The translations under genes were made by a program, and so were the position numbers. Shown here in pieces: positions 26,919 through 39,472 of a stretch of DNA of 64,000 nucleotides. The notes under the pieces are model-generated. The model was not told the origin of the DNA and did no database searches. It was given only the letters and a program-made list of their open reading frames with translations. Every line of letters starts with the position of its first letter. Position 1 is the stretch's first letter. This stretch comes from Rhizomicrobium sp. (GTDB lineage Bacteria; Pseudomonadota; Alphaproteobacteria; Micropepsales; Micropepsaceae), in the NCBI GenBank assembly GCA_037200385.1, contig JBBCGL010000001.1, positions 2,619,418 to 2,683,417 of the forward strand, in the 5' to 3' direction.

Positions 26919-27374
26919 TCATTCCGGCGTGGACGCGGAAGGCGGTTCGGACAGGGTCACAAGGACCTCTGCCGCGGCACGGTCTTCGAGCACACGCACG
27001 ACCTGTGTCGCCTGCGGATATTGCGCCGCGAGCGCGTTCTGCCACGACCAGCGCAGGACCTGTGCAAGCTTGTGTGCCTGAGGCACGTCCAGATCGCCCA
27101 GCAGGTCGCTGACCACGGTGAGGTTCGCCCAGTATTCGGCCTCCTGAGGCGCCTGTCCTTGGGCGCGAAAGGCCGCGTAACGGGCTGGAGCACCGACCGC
27201 TTCGACCAGCATGCGGCCTTCCCGCTCGACGATGCGCGGATTCAGCAGCGCGATCAGCGCCGCCGCGAAATCGGCGCCCAGCTCCGCTGCGCGCAGAGCG
27301 TGGTGGACGTAGTCGGCCGGCGAGACGTCGGAGCCGTTCGTGGCTCGCATCTCCGCGAGGGATGGAACGGACAT
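26919..27374 (-). CDS. Hypothetical protein at the end of the methionine-cycle operon
   Basis: A 151-residue acidic, mainly helical protein (MSVPSLAEMRATNGSDVSPA start; ALRAAELGADFAAALIALLN in the middle). No signal peptide, membrane segment or known motif is seen. It starts 7 bp after the metH stop on the same strand, so it is probably cotranscribed with arsR-MT, metF and metH. Function unknown; the position suggests a link to methionine or cobalamin metabolism. Confidence 0.6.
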   Translation of the reverse strand: MSVPSLAEMRATNGSDVSPADYVHHALRAAELGADFAAALIALLNPRIVEREGRMLVEAVGAPARYAAFRAQGQAPQEAEYWANLTVVSDLLGDLDVPQAHKLAQVLRWSWQNALAAQYPQATQVVRVLEDRAAAEVLVTLSEPPSASTPE

Positions 27375-27381
27375 GGCGGCG

Positions 27382-31091
<3,710 letters not shown>

Positions 31092-31095
<4 letters not shown>

Positions 31096-31976
31096 GACAG
31101 GTCCTTCGGCTGCAAGCCCATGATGCGGCAGGCTGCATAGGTCAGGTTCGCCTGGTTCAGCGTATAGAAGTGGAAGTCGTGGAAGCCGCGGGCGCGCAGC
31201 TCCTGCACCTGTTCGGCCAGGACGGCGGCGGCGACGATGCGGCGGGTTTCGACGTCGTCGTCGAGCCCGGCATAGGCGCGGTTGAGCCAGGCGGGGATCG
31301 AGGCGCCGGCGCGCCCGGCCATCCGCTCCACGCCGCGGAAGGCGGTGGTCGGCATCACGCCGGGAACGATCGGCACGGCAATGCCGGCGGCGGCCGCCTT
31401 GTCGCGGAAGCGCGCGATGGAGTCGTTGTAGAAGCAGAACTGGCCCAGCGCCCGGGTGGCGCCGGCATCGACCTTGCGCTTCAGCAGGTCGATGTCGTGG
31501 TCGAGCGACGGCGAATCGGGATGGCTCTCCGGATAGAAGGAGACGCTCACCTCGAAGGGCGCGACCTTGCGGATGCCCGCGATCAGCTCGGGCGTGGAGG
31601 CGAAGCCTTCCGTGTGGGCGCGGTATGGTCCGCTCATGTCGGGCATGTCGCCGCGCAGCGCCACGATGTGCCGGATGCCGTTGTCCCAGTAGCCCTGCAG
31701 GATCTCCTCGATCTCGCCGCGCGGATGGCCGACGCAGGTGAGATGCGCGGCCGGCTTCAGCGAGGTCTCGTCGACGATCCGCTTGACCGTGGCATGGGTG
31801 CGCTCGCGCGTGCCGCCGCCCGCGCCATAGGTGACCGAAACGAAGGACGGGCAGAGCGGTTCGAGGCGGCGGATCGCCTTCCACAGCGTCTCTTCCGCCT
31901 CCGGCGTGCGCGGCGGGGAGAATTCAAAGCTCACGCCGATGGGACGCGTATCGGAGACCAGTTCCTGCAGGGTCAT
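31092..31976 (-). CDS. metF: Methylenetetrahydrofolate reductase
   Basis: A 294-residue FAD enzyme of normal length that makes methyl-tetrahydrofolate for MetH. Family blocks are SFEFSPPRT at the N-terminus (catalytic Glu), [32 protein letters not shown] and the C-terminal [12 protein letters not shown]. The gene overlaps the upstream arsR-MT gene and the downstream metH gene by ATGA junctions, so the three are translated as a coupled unit. Confidence 0.97.
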
Positions 31977-32953
31977 GCCGCGGCAGCCTTCTCTCCGGCA
32001 TGCGCCGCTTTCTGCGCCAGCCAGAGCTTGACGATGAGCTTGTCGCTGCCCGCGGCGCGCGGAACGATGGTCTCGCCGGTGAGCGAGTCGAGGCCGGCGG
32101 CGTCAAGCCAGCCATGGATCTCGCGGTCGGAGAAACCGAGGCGCCGATGGGCGAAATCCTCGCGCAGGAATTCGAGCGTATGCGGCGCGAAGTCGGCGAT
32201 CAGCAGCCGTCCGCCGTCGCGCATCACGCGTGCCGCTTCGACCACCGCGGCCTGCGGATCGTCGAGGAAGTGCAGCACCTGATGGAACAACACGGCGTCG
32301 AAGCCGCCGAGCGCGTTGCCGGAGGCGAAGGGAAGTCGATAGGTGTCGCCGAGACGCACCTGCGCATGGCCGACATGGGCGCGCGCAAGCCGGTCACGGG
32401 CGATGGCGAGCATCTCCGGCGAGACGTCGATGCCGACGGCGCGCTTCACATGCGGGCTGAGCAGTTCGAGCATGCTGCCCGTGCCGGTCCCGGCATCGAG
32501 CAGCATGTCCATCGGCCGTTCGGCGATGTGGCGGACAATGGCGGCTTCGACGTCCTTCTCCGGCGCGTGCAAGGCGCGGATGCGCTCCCACTCGGCGGCA
32601 TTGGCCTTGAAGAAGGCGGCGGCCTCGGCAGCGCGGGTCTCGCGCACCTGCGCGAGGCGCTTGAGGTCGGATTCGTGCGGCGCCGCGAGCGCGGCGACAG
32701 CGGCGGTGAGATCGGCGCCCTCCCCACGGTCGGCGGCGCGATAGAACACCCAGCTGCCTTCCTTGAAGCGTTCGATCAGGCGCGCCTCGGTCAGGAGCTT
32801 GAGGTGGCGGGAAACCCGGGGCTGGGACTGGCCCACGATCTCGACCAATTCGCTCACCGTCAGCTCTGCCTGACGCAGGAGCAATAAGAGACGCAGCCGG
32901 GTCGGGTCGCCCGCGGCACGCAGCATAGCCACCAGAGTATCCATGGACGACAT
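31973..32953 (-). CDS. ArsR-family regulator fused to a SAM-dependent methyltransferase domain
   Basis: A 326-residue two-domain protein. Residues ~1-95 are an ArsR/SmtB winged helix (DPTRLRLLLLLRQAELTVSE; SQPRVSRHLKLLTEARLI) without the usual metal-binding cysteines. Residues ~130-310 are a Rossmann methyltransferase with the SAM loop LDAGTGTGSMLELL and GIDVSPEMLAIA. The same fusion often leads methionine-cycle operons in alphaproteobacteria, where it probably senses SAM or S-adenosylhomocysteine. The start codon lies inside an AT-rich dyad (32951-32972), suggesting autoregulation. ATG 32944 is an alternative start. Confidence 0.88.
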   Translation of the reverse strand: MSSMDTLVAMLRAAGDPTRLRLLLLLRQAELTVSELVEIVGQSQPRVSRHLKLLTEARLIERFKEGSWVFYRAADRGEGADLTAAVAALAAPHESDLKRLAQVRETRAAEAAAFFKANAAEWERIRALHAPEKDVEAAIVRHIAERPMDMLLDAGTGTGSMLELLSPHVKRAVGIDVSPEMLAIARDRLARAHVGHAQVRLGDTYRLPFASGNALGGFDAVLFHQVLHFLDDPQAAVVEAARVMRDGGRLLIADFAPHTLEFLREDFAHRRLGFSDREIHGWLDAAGLDSLTGETIVPRAAGSDKLIVKLWLAQKAAHAGEKAAAA

Positions 32954-32972
32954 ATAAACATATCTTTATATG
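32951..32972 (-). promoter_or_regulatory. AT-rich dyad operator overlapping the arsR-MT start codon
   Basis: CATATAAA (32951-32958) and TTTATATG (32965-32972) are perfect 8-bp inverted arms with a 6-base spacer. The first CAT is the complement of the ATG at 32953. AT-rich dyads of this size are typical ArsR-family operators. No ribosome site precedes the start, so the mRNA may be leaderless or start at ATG 32944. The dyad could also influence the divergent mlaA gene. Confidence 0.6.
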
Positions 32973-33062
32973 GGAATGCAATAGACTTAGCCTCGGGATG
33001 CCCCGGATTTCGGCGTGCGATTCGAACCCTGCTATAAGCAGCCCAAAATCGGGGCGGTCGGG

Positions 33063-33791
33063 ATGGTCGGGGTTCGCGGATTGCTGCTGGGACTCGCGGC
33101 ATTGTGGCTGGCGGGATGCGCAGCGCCCACGCCGGAAATGCTGGCCAACAACGACCCCTGGGAGCCGATGAACCGCGACACGCTGCGGCTCAACGGCAAG
33201 ATCGACCATTATTTCGTCATCCCGACGGTCGGGATCTACTTCTACCTTGTGCCGGACGGCGGACGGCGCTCGGTCCACAACTTCCTGCAAAACATCGCCG
33301 CACCCACGGTGTTCGTGAACGACGTGCTGCAGGGCGAGACCAGACGCGCCGGCCAGACCTTCGCGCGCTTCATGATCAACAGCACCATCGGGGCGGGCGG
33401 CTTGTTCGATCCGGCGACGCGGCACTTCCATATCCCCGGCCATGGCGAGGATTTCGGCCAGACGCTGGCGGTCTGGGGGGTGGGCGAAGGGCCTTACCTG
33501 ATCGCCCCCTTCTTCGGGCCCCAGCCGCCGCGCGATGCGGTCGGCTTGGTGGTCGACGCCGCGATCGTCGATCCGTGGAATTACGTGCCTTTCAAGCAGC
33601 ACATCTGGTGGGACGCCGGCCGATATTACTTTACGTTGCTGGACCTGCGTGGCCAGACTTACGAGACGGTCCAGGGCGTGCAGCGCAGCTCCGTGGACTA
33701 TTATGCGTCGCTGCGCAGTCTTTACAGACAGCTGCGCAACAACGAAATTCGCAATGGCCGCCCCGATGCCAAGGACCTGCCGGAGTTCTGA
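33063..33791 (+). CDS. mlaA: MlaA (VacJ) phospholipid-transport lipoprotein, copy 1
   Basis: A 242-residue outer-membrane lipoprotein. The signal peptide MVGVRGLLLGLAALWLAGC ends in lipobox LAGC. The MlaA domain has DPWEPMNRDTLRLN, FARFMINSTIGAGGLFDPA, EDFGQTLAVWGVGEGPYLI and the C-terminal SLYRQLRNNEIRNGRPD. MlaA removes misplaced phospholipids from the outer leaflet and hands them to MlaC, whose gene follows 79 bp downstream. ATG 33063 is preferred over GTG 33015 because it starts the signal peptide properly. A paralogue is at 63211. Confidence 0.93.
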   Translation: MVGVRGLLLGLAALWLAGCAAPTPEMLANNDPWEPMNRDTLRLNGKIDHYFVIPTVGIYFYLVPDGGRRSVHNFLQNIAAPTVFVNDVLQGETRRAGQTFARFMINSTIGAGGLFDPATRHFHIPGHGEDFGQTLAVWGVGEGPYLIAPFFGPQPPRDAVGLVVDAAIVDPWNYVPFKQHIWWDAGRYYFTLLDLRGQTYETVQGVQRSSVDYYASLRSLYRQLRNNEIRNGRPDAKDLPEF

Positions 33792-33870
33792 CGCGACAAA
33801 CCGCCACGAACTTGCCACAAGCAGGCCCGAGCATGCGTTTACCGTTTTCTGCCTTGAGGAAAGAGATTCG

Positions 33871-34515
33871 ATGTCTGAGACCACGACCGGGATAACGGGC
33901 ATTGCCCGACGCACGGTGCTGGCGCTTTTCGTCGCCGCGGCCGCCGTGTTTGCGGCGGCGCCGGCGGCTGCCGCCTCTCCTGCCGAGGCGTTCGTGCAGG
34001 CGAACGTCCAAAGGGGCCTGGGCATCCTCAACAACAAGGGGTTGTCGACCGAGCAAAGACGGGCGCAATTCCAGGGCTTCATCCTCGGCCTGACCGACAT
34101 GCGGCGCATCGCCAATTTCACCCTGGGGCAATACAGGCGCACCGCGAGCCCTGCCGAGCAGGACCAGTTCGCCGCCGCCTTCCAGAATTACGCGACCGCG
34201 GTGTACCAGTCCTATTTCGCGAAATATTCCGGCCAGACCTTGCGGGTGACGGGTTCGCAGGAGCATGCCCCCGGCGACACGATCGTGACGACGCAGATGA
34301 TCGATCCCAACGACCATAGCGGCCAGCAGCCGCTCGAGGTCGATTTCCGCGTGCTGGGCACGGACGGCAAGTTCGTCGTGATCGACTTCAGCGTCGCCGG
34401 CATCTGGCTGGCCCTCGAGGAGCGCGATCAGTTCAGCTCCTTCCTGGGCCAGAACGGCGGCAGCATCCCGACGCTGATCAGCCATCTGCATGAACTGGCA
34501 CGGTCGTACCACTGA
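33871..34515 (+). CDS. mlaC: MlaC-like periplasmic phospholipid-binding protein
   Basis: A 214-residue protein. A signal peptide (RRTVLALFVAAAAVFAAAPA) is followed by the MlaC/Ttg2D domain, with FILGLTDMRRIANFTLGQY and QDQFAAAFQNYATAVYQSYF, ending in QNGGSIPTLISHLHELA. It carries phospholipids through the periplasm from MlaA to the inner-membrane Mla complex, which is not encoded nearby. ATG 33871 has GAGGAAAGAG upstream. Confidence 0.9.
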   Translation: MSETTTGITGIARRTVLALFVAAAAVFAAAPAAAASPAEAFVQANVQRGLGILNNKGLSTEQRRAQFQGFILGLTDMRRIANFTLGQYRRTASPAEQDQFAAAFQNYATAVYQSYFAKYSGQTLRVTGSQEHAPGDTIVTTQMIDPNDHSGQQPLEVDFRVLGTDGKFVVIDFSVAGIWLALEERDQFSSFLGQNGGSIPTLISHLHELARSYH

Positions 34516-34536
34516 CGCGGCCACCGTCCGGCCGTC

Positions 34537-35781
34537 CTAACGCGCCCTGCGCTGCAGGAAGAGCGTGAGCGGCGGGAAGGTCAGGCCCTGCACCGTGATC
34601 GAAAACGCGACCACGGCATAGGTCATCGCCAGTATGAGGGACCGCTCCGGGCCCGCGCTCAACGTCAGCGCAAGCGCGAGCGACAGGGCGCCGTGCAATC
34701 CACCCCAGCCCAGGATTGCGGTCGCGCCCTGCTCGGCATGCCGCAGGCGGAAATAAGCGCCCCAGGGCAGGACGACGGCGAAGCGGGCGGCGACGACGAG
34801 GACGATGACCGCGACGATCAAGCCGATCTGGCCCGGATAGAACGGCACGATCAGCATCTCCACGCCCAGCAGCAGGAAGAGCAGCGCGTTGAGGATCTCG
34901 TCGACCAGGGTCCAGAAGCTTTTGACGTAGACTTCCGTCTCGCCATGCATCGCCCTCTTGGCACGCTCGCTGCCGAACATCACGCCGGCCCCGACGACGG
35001 CGATCGCGCCGCTGAGATGCAGCCATTGCGCGACGGCGTAGACCGCCATGGCGAGCGCGATCGTCAGGCTGACCTCCACCGCGAAGTCGGCGATCGACTC
35101 CATGGCCCGGATGGCGACCGCCGCCGCCGCGACGCCGAACAGCAGTCCGCCCAGCGCCTCGACCACGACGGCGCCGATCGCGCGCAACGGATCGGCATCG
35201 CCCACGCCGCTCGCAAAGGCGAGCAAGGCGGTGAAAGCGACGATGCCGACGCCGTCGTTGAACAGCGCCTCGCCCTGGAGGACGACCTGCAGCGTCTTCG
35301 ACAGCTTGCCGTGCTTGACCGTGGCAAGCACCGCCACGGGATCGGTCGGGCTGATCAGCGCTCCGAACACCAGCGCCCAGGGCAGCGGCAGCGCGATGTG
35401 GAGGGCCGCGGCGATCGCCCAGGTGCCGACGCCGACGATCGCGACCGAGCCCGCGACCCCCAGCGTGGCCAGCGCCCCGATCGACGCCCAGCGCCGCCGC
35501 ATCTCGCCCAGATCGATCTGCATCGCGCCGGCGAACAGCAGGAAGGGCAGCATGATGCCGACGACCGTGGTGACGAAATCGATCCGTGCGACGGTGCCGA
35601 TGACGCCGTCGGCGAAGGGGCCGCCGTCCGGCGTCGCGCGCAGGGCGAAAAGGCCAAGCGCGACGACGATCCCCAGCAGCAGCATCGCGACGCCATGCGG
35701 CATGCGCAGCGTCCTGGCGTTGAGCCAACCCACTGCGGCCACCAGGGTCATCAGCACGGCGGTGAGCTCGAACGGCGTCAT
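34537..35781 (-). CDS. Na+/H+ antiporter of the CPA1 family
   Basis: A 414-residue membrane protein with about 12 helices. It carries the CPA1 signatures LISPTDPVAVLATVKHG and LQGEALFNDGVGIVAF, whose acidic residues bind the exchanged cation, and a late helix GWGGLHGALSLALAL typical of NhaP-type exchangers. It exports Na+ (or K+) in exchange for protons at the inner membrane. It is a single gene, convergent with mlaC. Confidence 0.93.
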   Translation of the reverse strand: MTPFELTAVLMTLVAAVGWLNARTLRMPHGVAMLLLGIVVALGLFALRATPDGGPFADGVIGTVARIDFVTTVVGIMLPFLLFAGAMQIDLGEMRRRWASIGALATLGVAGSVAIVGVGTWAIAAALHIALPLPWALVFGALISPTDPVAVLATVKHGKLSKTLQVVLQGEALFNDGVGIVAFTALLAFASGVGDADPLRAIGAVVVEALGGLLFGVAAAAVAIRAMESIADFAVEVSLTIALAMAVYAVAQWLHLSGAIAVVGAGVMFGSERAKRAMHGETEVYVKSFWTLVDEILNALLFLLLGVEMLIVPFYPGQIGLIVAVIVLVVAARFAVVLPWGAYFRLRHAEQGATAILGWGGLHGALSLALALTLSAGPERSLILAMTYAVVAFSITVQGLTFPPLTLFLQRRAR

Positions 35782-36248
35782 GCGGCCGAACCTACTTCAA
35801 TCCTTCCGTCGCGCAACCGCGCGGCAGATCGGCAAGGCGCCGGCGATCCGCCTTCGCAATCGTCGGAGGCGGCGGATGACATGCGCGGCCGGCGAAAGAT
35901 GTTTCAACTTCGATGTATCGCGGGGCCGCGGGCTTTTTTCCATCGCGCGGCATCCGAAACTCTTCGCTTCGTACGGTTTCGGACGGTGTTTGCGGATTTC
36001 CGTCCATCGCGTGCTGCTACCCTTGTGCAGATGTCGACGGGGCCAGTGTGATCAGCTCAGATAGAGAGAGGCACGTCCGACCCGGTTTCGCCTGGATCGC
36101 CTGGATCGCGGCGGTCAGCTGGCTGGTGGTGGCAGCCTATGCGGGAGCGAGCTGCCTCTGGGGATCGCTTTGCTGAAGCTTCGCAGCCGGACGGCGACCG
36201 CGTTGCGTGACTCGCTTCGCCGGTGCGCGGGCGGACGTGCAAGCCGAT
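35782..36248. other. 467-bp intergenic region between the antiporter and the third Crp gene
   Basis: It contains the antiporter promoter region at its left end and one weak candidate small gene (36048-36176). No repeat, RNA gene or clear terminator was recognised. Confidence 0.3.
36048..36176 (+). CDS. Possible 42-residue membrane peptide
   Basis: From GTG 36048 the frame reads a charged start (SSDRERHVRPG) and one membrane segment (FAWIAWIAAVSWLVVAAYAG), ending in CLWGSLC. GGGG lies a few bases upstream of the GTG. The hydrophobic segment is suggestive, but length, start and family are unsupported, so it may be chance. Confidence 0.25.
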   Translation: MISSDRERHVRPGFAWIAWIAAVSWLVVAAYAGASCLWGSLC

Positions 36249-36965
36249 CTAGCTGTGATGGGGCGGCTTCCATCCCGTGAGGCGCAGCTGCTCGGTTTCC
36301 GGCACGCCATAGACACCGTCGGCCAGCATCTCCAGACCCTTGCGGTTCCGGATCGTGATCGCGTTGCGCTGCGCCTCGAGCATGCCGGCGGCCTCGAGCT
36401 TGCGCACGGCGACCGTGACGCCGGGACGCCGGACGCCGAGCATGATCGCGAGAAATTCGTGGGTGAGCGAAAGCCGGTCCGAATCCTGGCGGTCATGCGC
36501 CATCAGCAACCAGCGCGCGAGACGCGTTTCGAGCTTGGCGCGGCCGTTCGCCAGCGCCGTGTGCGACGTCTGCACGTGAAAGGATTCGAGGAAGGCGAGA
36601 AGCGGCGCCCGCAGAGTCTCGCTCTGGCGCAGCGCGGCGCGCAGATGATCGGCCGTGATACGCGTGCCGTGACCGCCAAGCTGCATGTACATGACGTTCG
36701 GCGAGCGGTCTGTTCCGAGCAACACGGCATGTCCGCTCATCCCGTCGCGCCCGATGATGCCGACGTCGATCTGCTCGCGAGAACCGAGGGCGACAACCGA
36801 CACCAGGCCTTCTTCCGGAAAGTAGACATGCGAGATCGGCCGATGCGCCGCTTCCAACGGGAAGCGGGCCGGCAGATCGACAGTTTCCAGATACGGCGCC
36901 ACCCGCGCCGCGTCCGCAGCCGCCAGCCGGCTCAGGAGATGATTGCGCTTGTAACGAAGGACCAC
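36249..36965 (-). CDS. Crp/Fnr family transcriptional regulator (third copy)
   Basis: A 238-residue regulator with an effector domain (HRPISHVYFPEEGLVSVVALG; EQIDVGIIGRDGMSGHAVLLG) and a C-terminal winged helix (LTHEFLAIMLGVRRPGVTVAV). No iron-sulfur cysteine set is present. GTG 36965, preceded by GGGAAGAG, is chosen; the frame stays open to 37076. It is only distantly similar to the tandem pair at 9.6-11.2 kb. It lies downstream of EttA, transcribed the same way, so it is not itself placed beside an obvious target. Confidence 0.85.
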   Translation of the reverse strand: MVLRYKRNHLLSRLAAADAARVAPYLETVDLPARFPLEAAHRPISHVYFPEEGLVSVVALGSREQIDVGIIGRDGMSGHAVLLGTDRSPNVMYMQLGGHGTRITADHLRAALRQSETLRAPLLAFLESFHVQTSHTALANGRAKLETRLARWLLMAHDRQDSDRLSLTHEFLAIMLGVRRPGVTVAVRKLEAAGMLEAQRNAITIRNRKGLEMLADGVYGVPETEQLRLTGWKPPHHS

Positions 36966-37124
36966 GAGCTCTTCCCGATTGGGCAAGAGCGATACGCTCA
37001 AGACGCGCCAGTAGCGAATGTTAGTTGGATTTGGAATTGTACGTCGCGGCGGAACTTTCGTAGGATTTCGAACCAAACCCGCCTTATGCGCGCCTTCGCG
37101 CGTCTCGGAACGGGAAATCCAGCG

Positions 37125-38783
<1,659 letters not shown>

Positions 38784-38930
38784 CGGCGTTCCTTCGGGAA
38801 AAGCGGTGTTGAGATGGGCGCTTTTAGCGAAGCGATGCGGTGGCGGCAACCGGCATAGAGATCAGCCGACAAGCATGCCGCCTGACGGAACCACGTCCCC
38901 GAATACAGTGGCCGTCGGCCGGCCGGCGCG

Positions 38931-39314
38931 TCAGACGGACTTGTCGTCCGAATCCGAGAGGCTGCTCGCCGCCGTCGCCCCCAGCGCGGCACCCACTGCC
39001 GTGCCGATCGGGCCGGCGATCGAGCCGATCACCGCACCTACGGCCGCGCCGGCAGCCGGCGTCTTGAGCGCCTTGGGTACGGTTATCGTGCCGCGCTTTG
39101 CGGTCTTCTTCCGGGCTTTCTTCGCCACAGGTGCCTTGGCGGCAACCTTCCCGACGACCTTCTTGGCGGTCTTTTTCGCCGCCTTGCGCGCGACCTTCGC
39201 CTTGGCGACGGTCTTCTTGGCGGCGGACTTCACCGCTTTCTTGATGCGCTTGACGACGCGCTTGGCACTTTTCTTTGCTGGTTTCGCCTTCTTGGCTTTC
39301 TTGCGGACGGCCAT
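38931..39314 (-). CDS. Histone-H1-like Lys/Ala-rich protein with a C-terminal glycine zipper
   Basis: A 127-residue protein in two parts. Residues 1-85 are built of Ala-Lys repeats (AKKAKPAKKSAKRVVKRIKK; ARKKTAKRG) like the DNA-binding tails of histone H1 and of HctA/AlgP-type bacterial proteins. Residues 90-118 are a glycine-zipper hydrophobic stretch (AAGAAVGAVIGSIAGPIGT) that could insert in membranes. GGAG seven bases before ATG 39314 supports the start. The combination suggests a protein tethering nucleic acid to a membrane, or a glycine-zipper protein with a cationic tail; neither is shown. Confidence 0.7.
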   Translation of the reverse strand: MAVRKKAKKAKPAKKSAKRVVKRIKKAVKSAAKKTVAKAKVARKAAKKTAKKVVGKVAAKAPVAKKARKKTAKRGTITVPKALKTPAAGAAVGAVIGSIAGPIGTAVGAALGATAASSLSDSDDKSV

Positions 39315-39472
39315 GGCTTTGCTCCGAATGCGCCTCGGCCACCATCAGTGCGTGATTCTTCGCGATTCGCCAAGCATTGCGCGAGCGGCGCCCTGCACCG
39401 CAAGGTCTGAAAATCGACAATCCGGCGCGGCGGGCCGCACAGATCGCGGCCCGCCACCGACCCGAACGCGGC

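Noticed and set aside
32954-33062. SAM riboswitch upstream of the methionine operon
   Set aside because: The gap is short and holds only the AT-rich dyad; no SAM-I or SAM-II core sequence was found.
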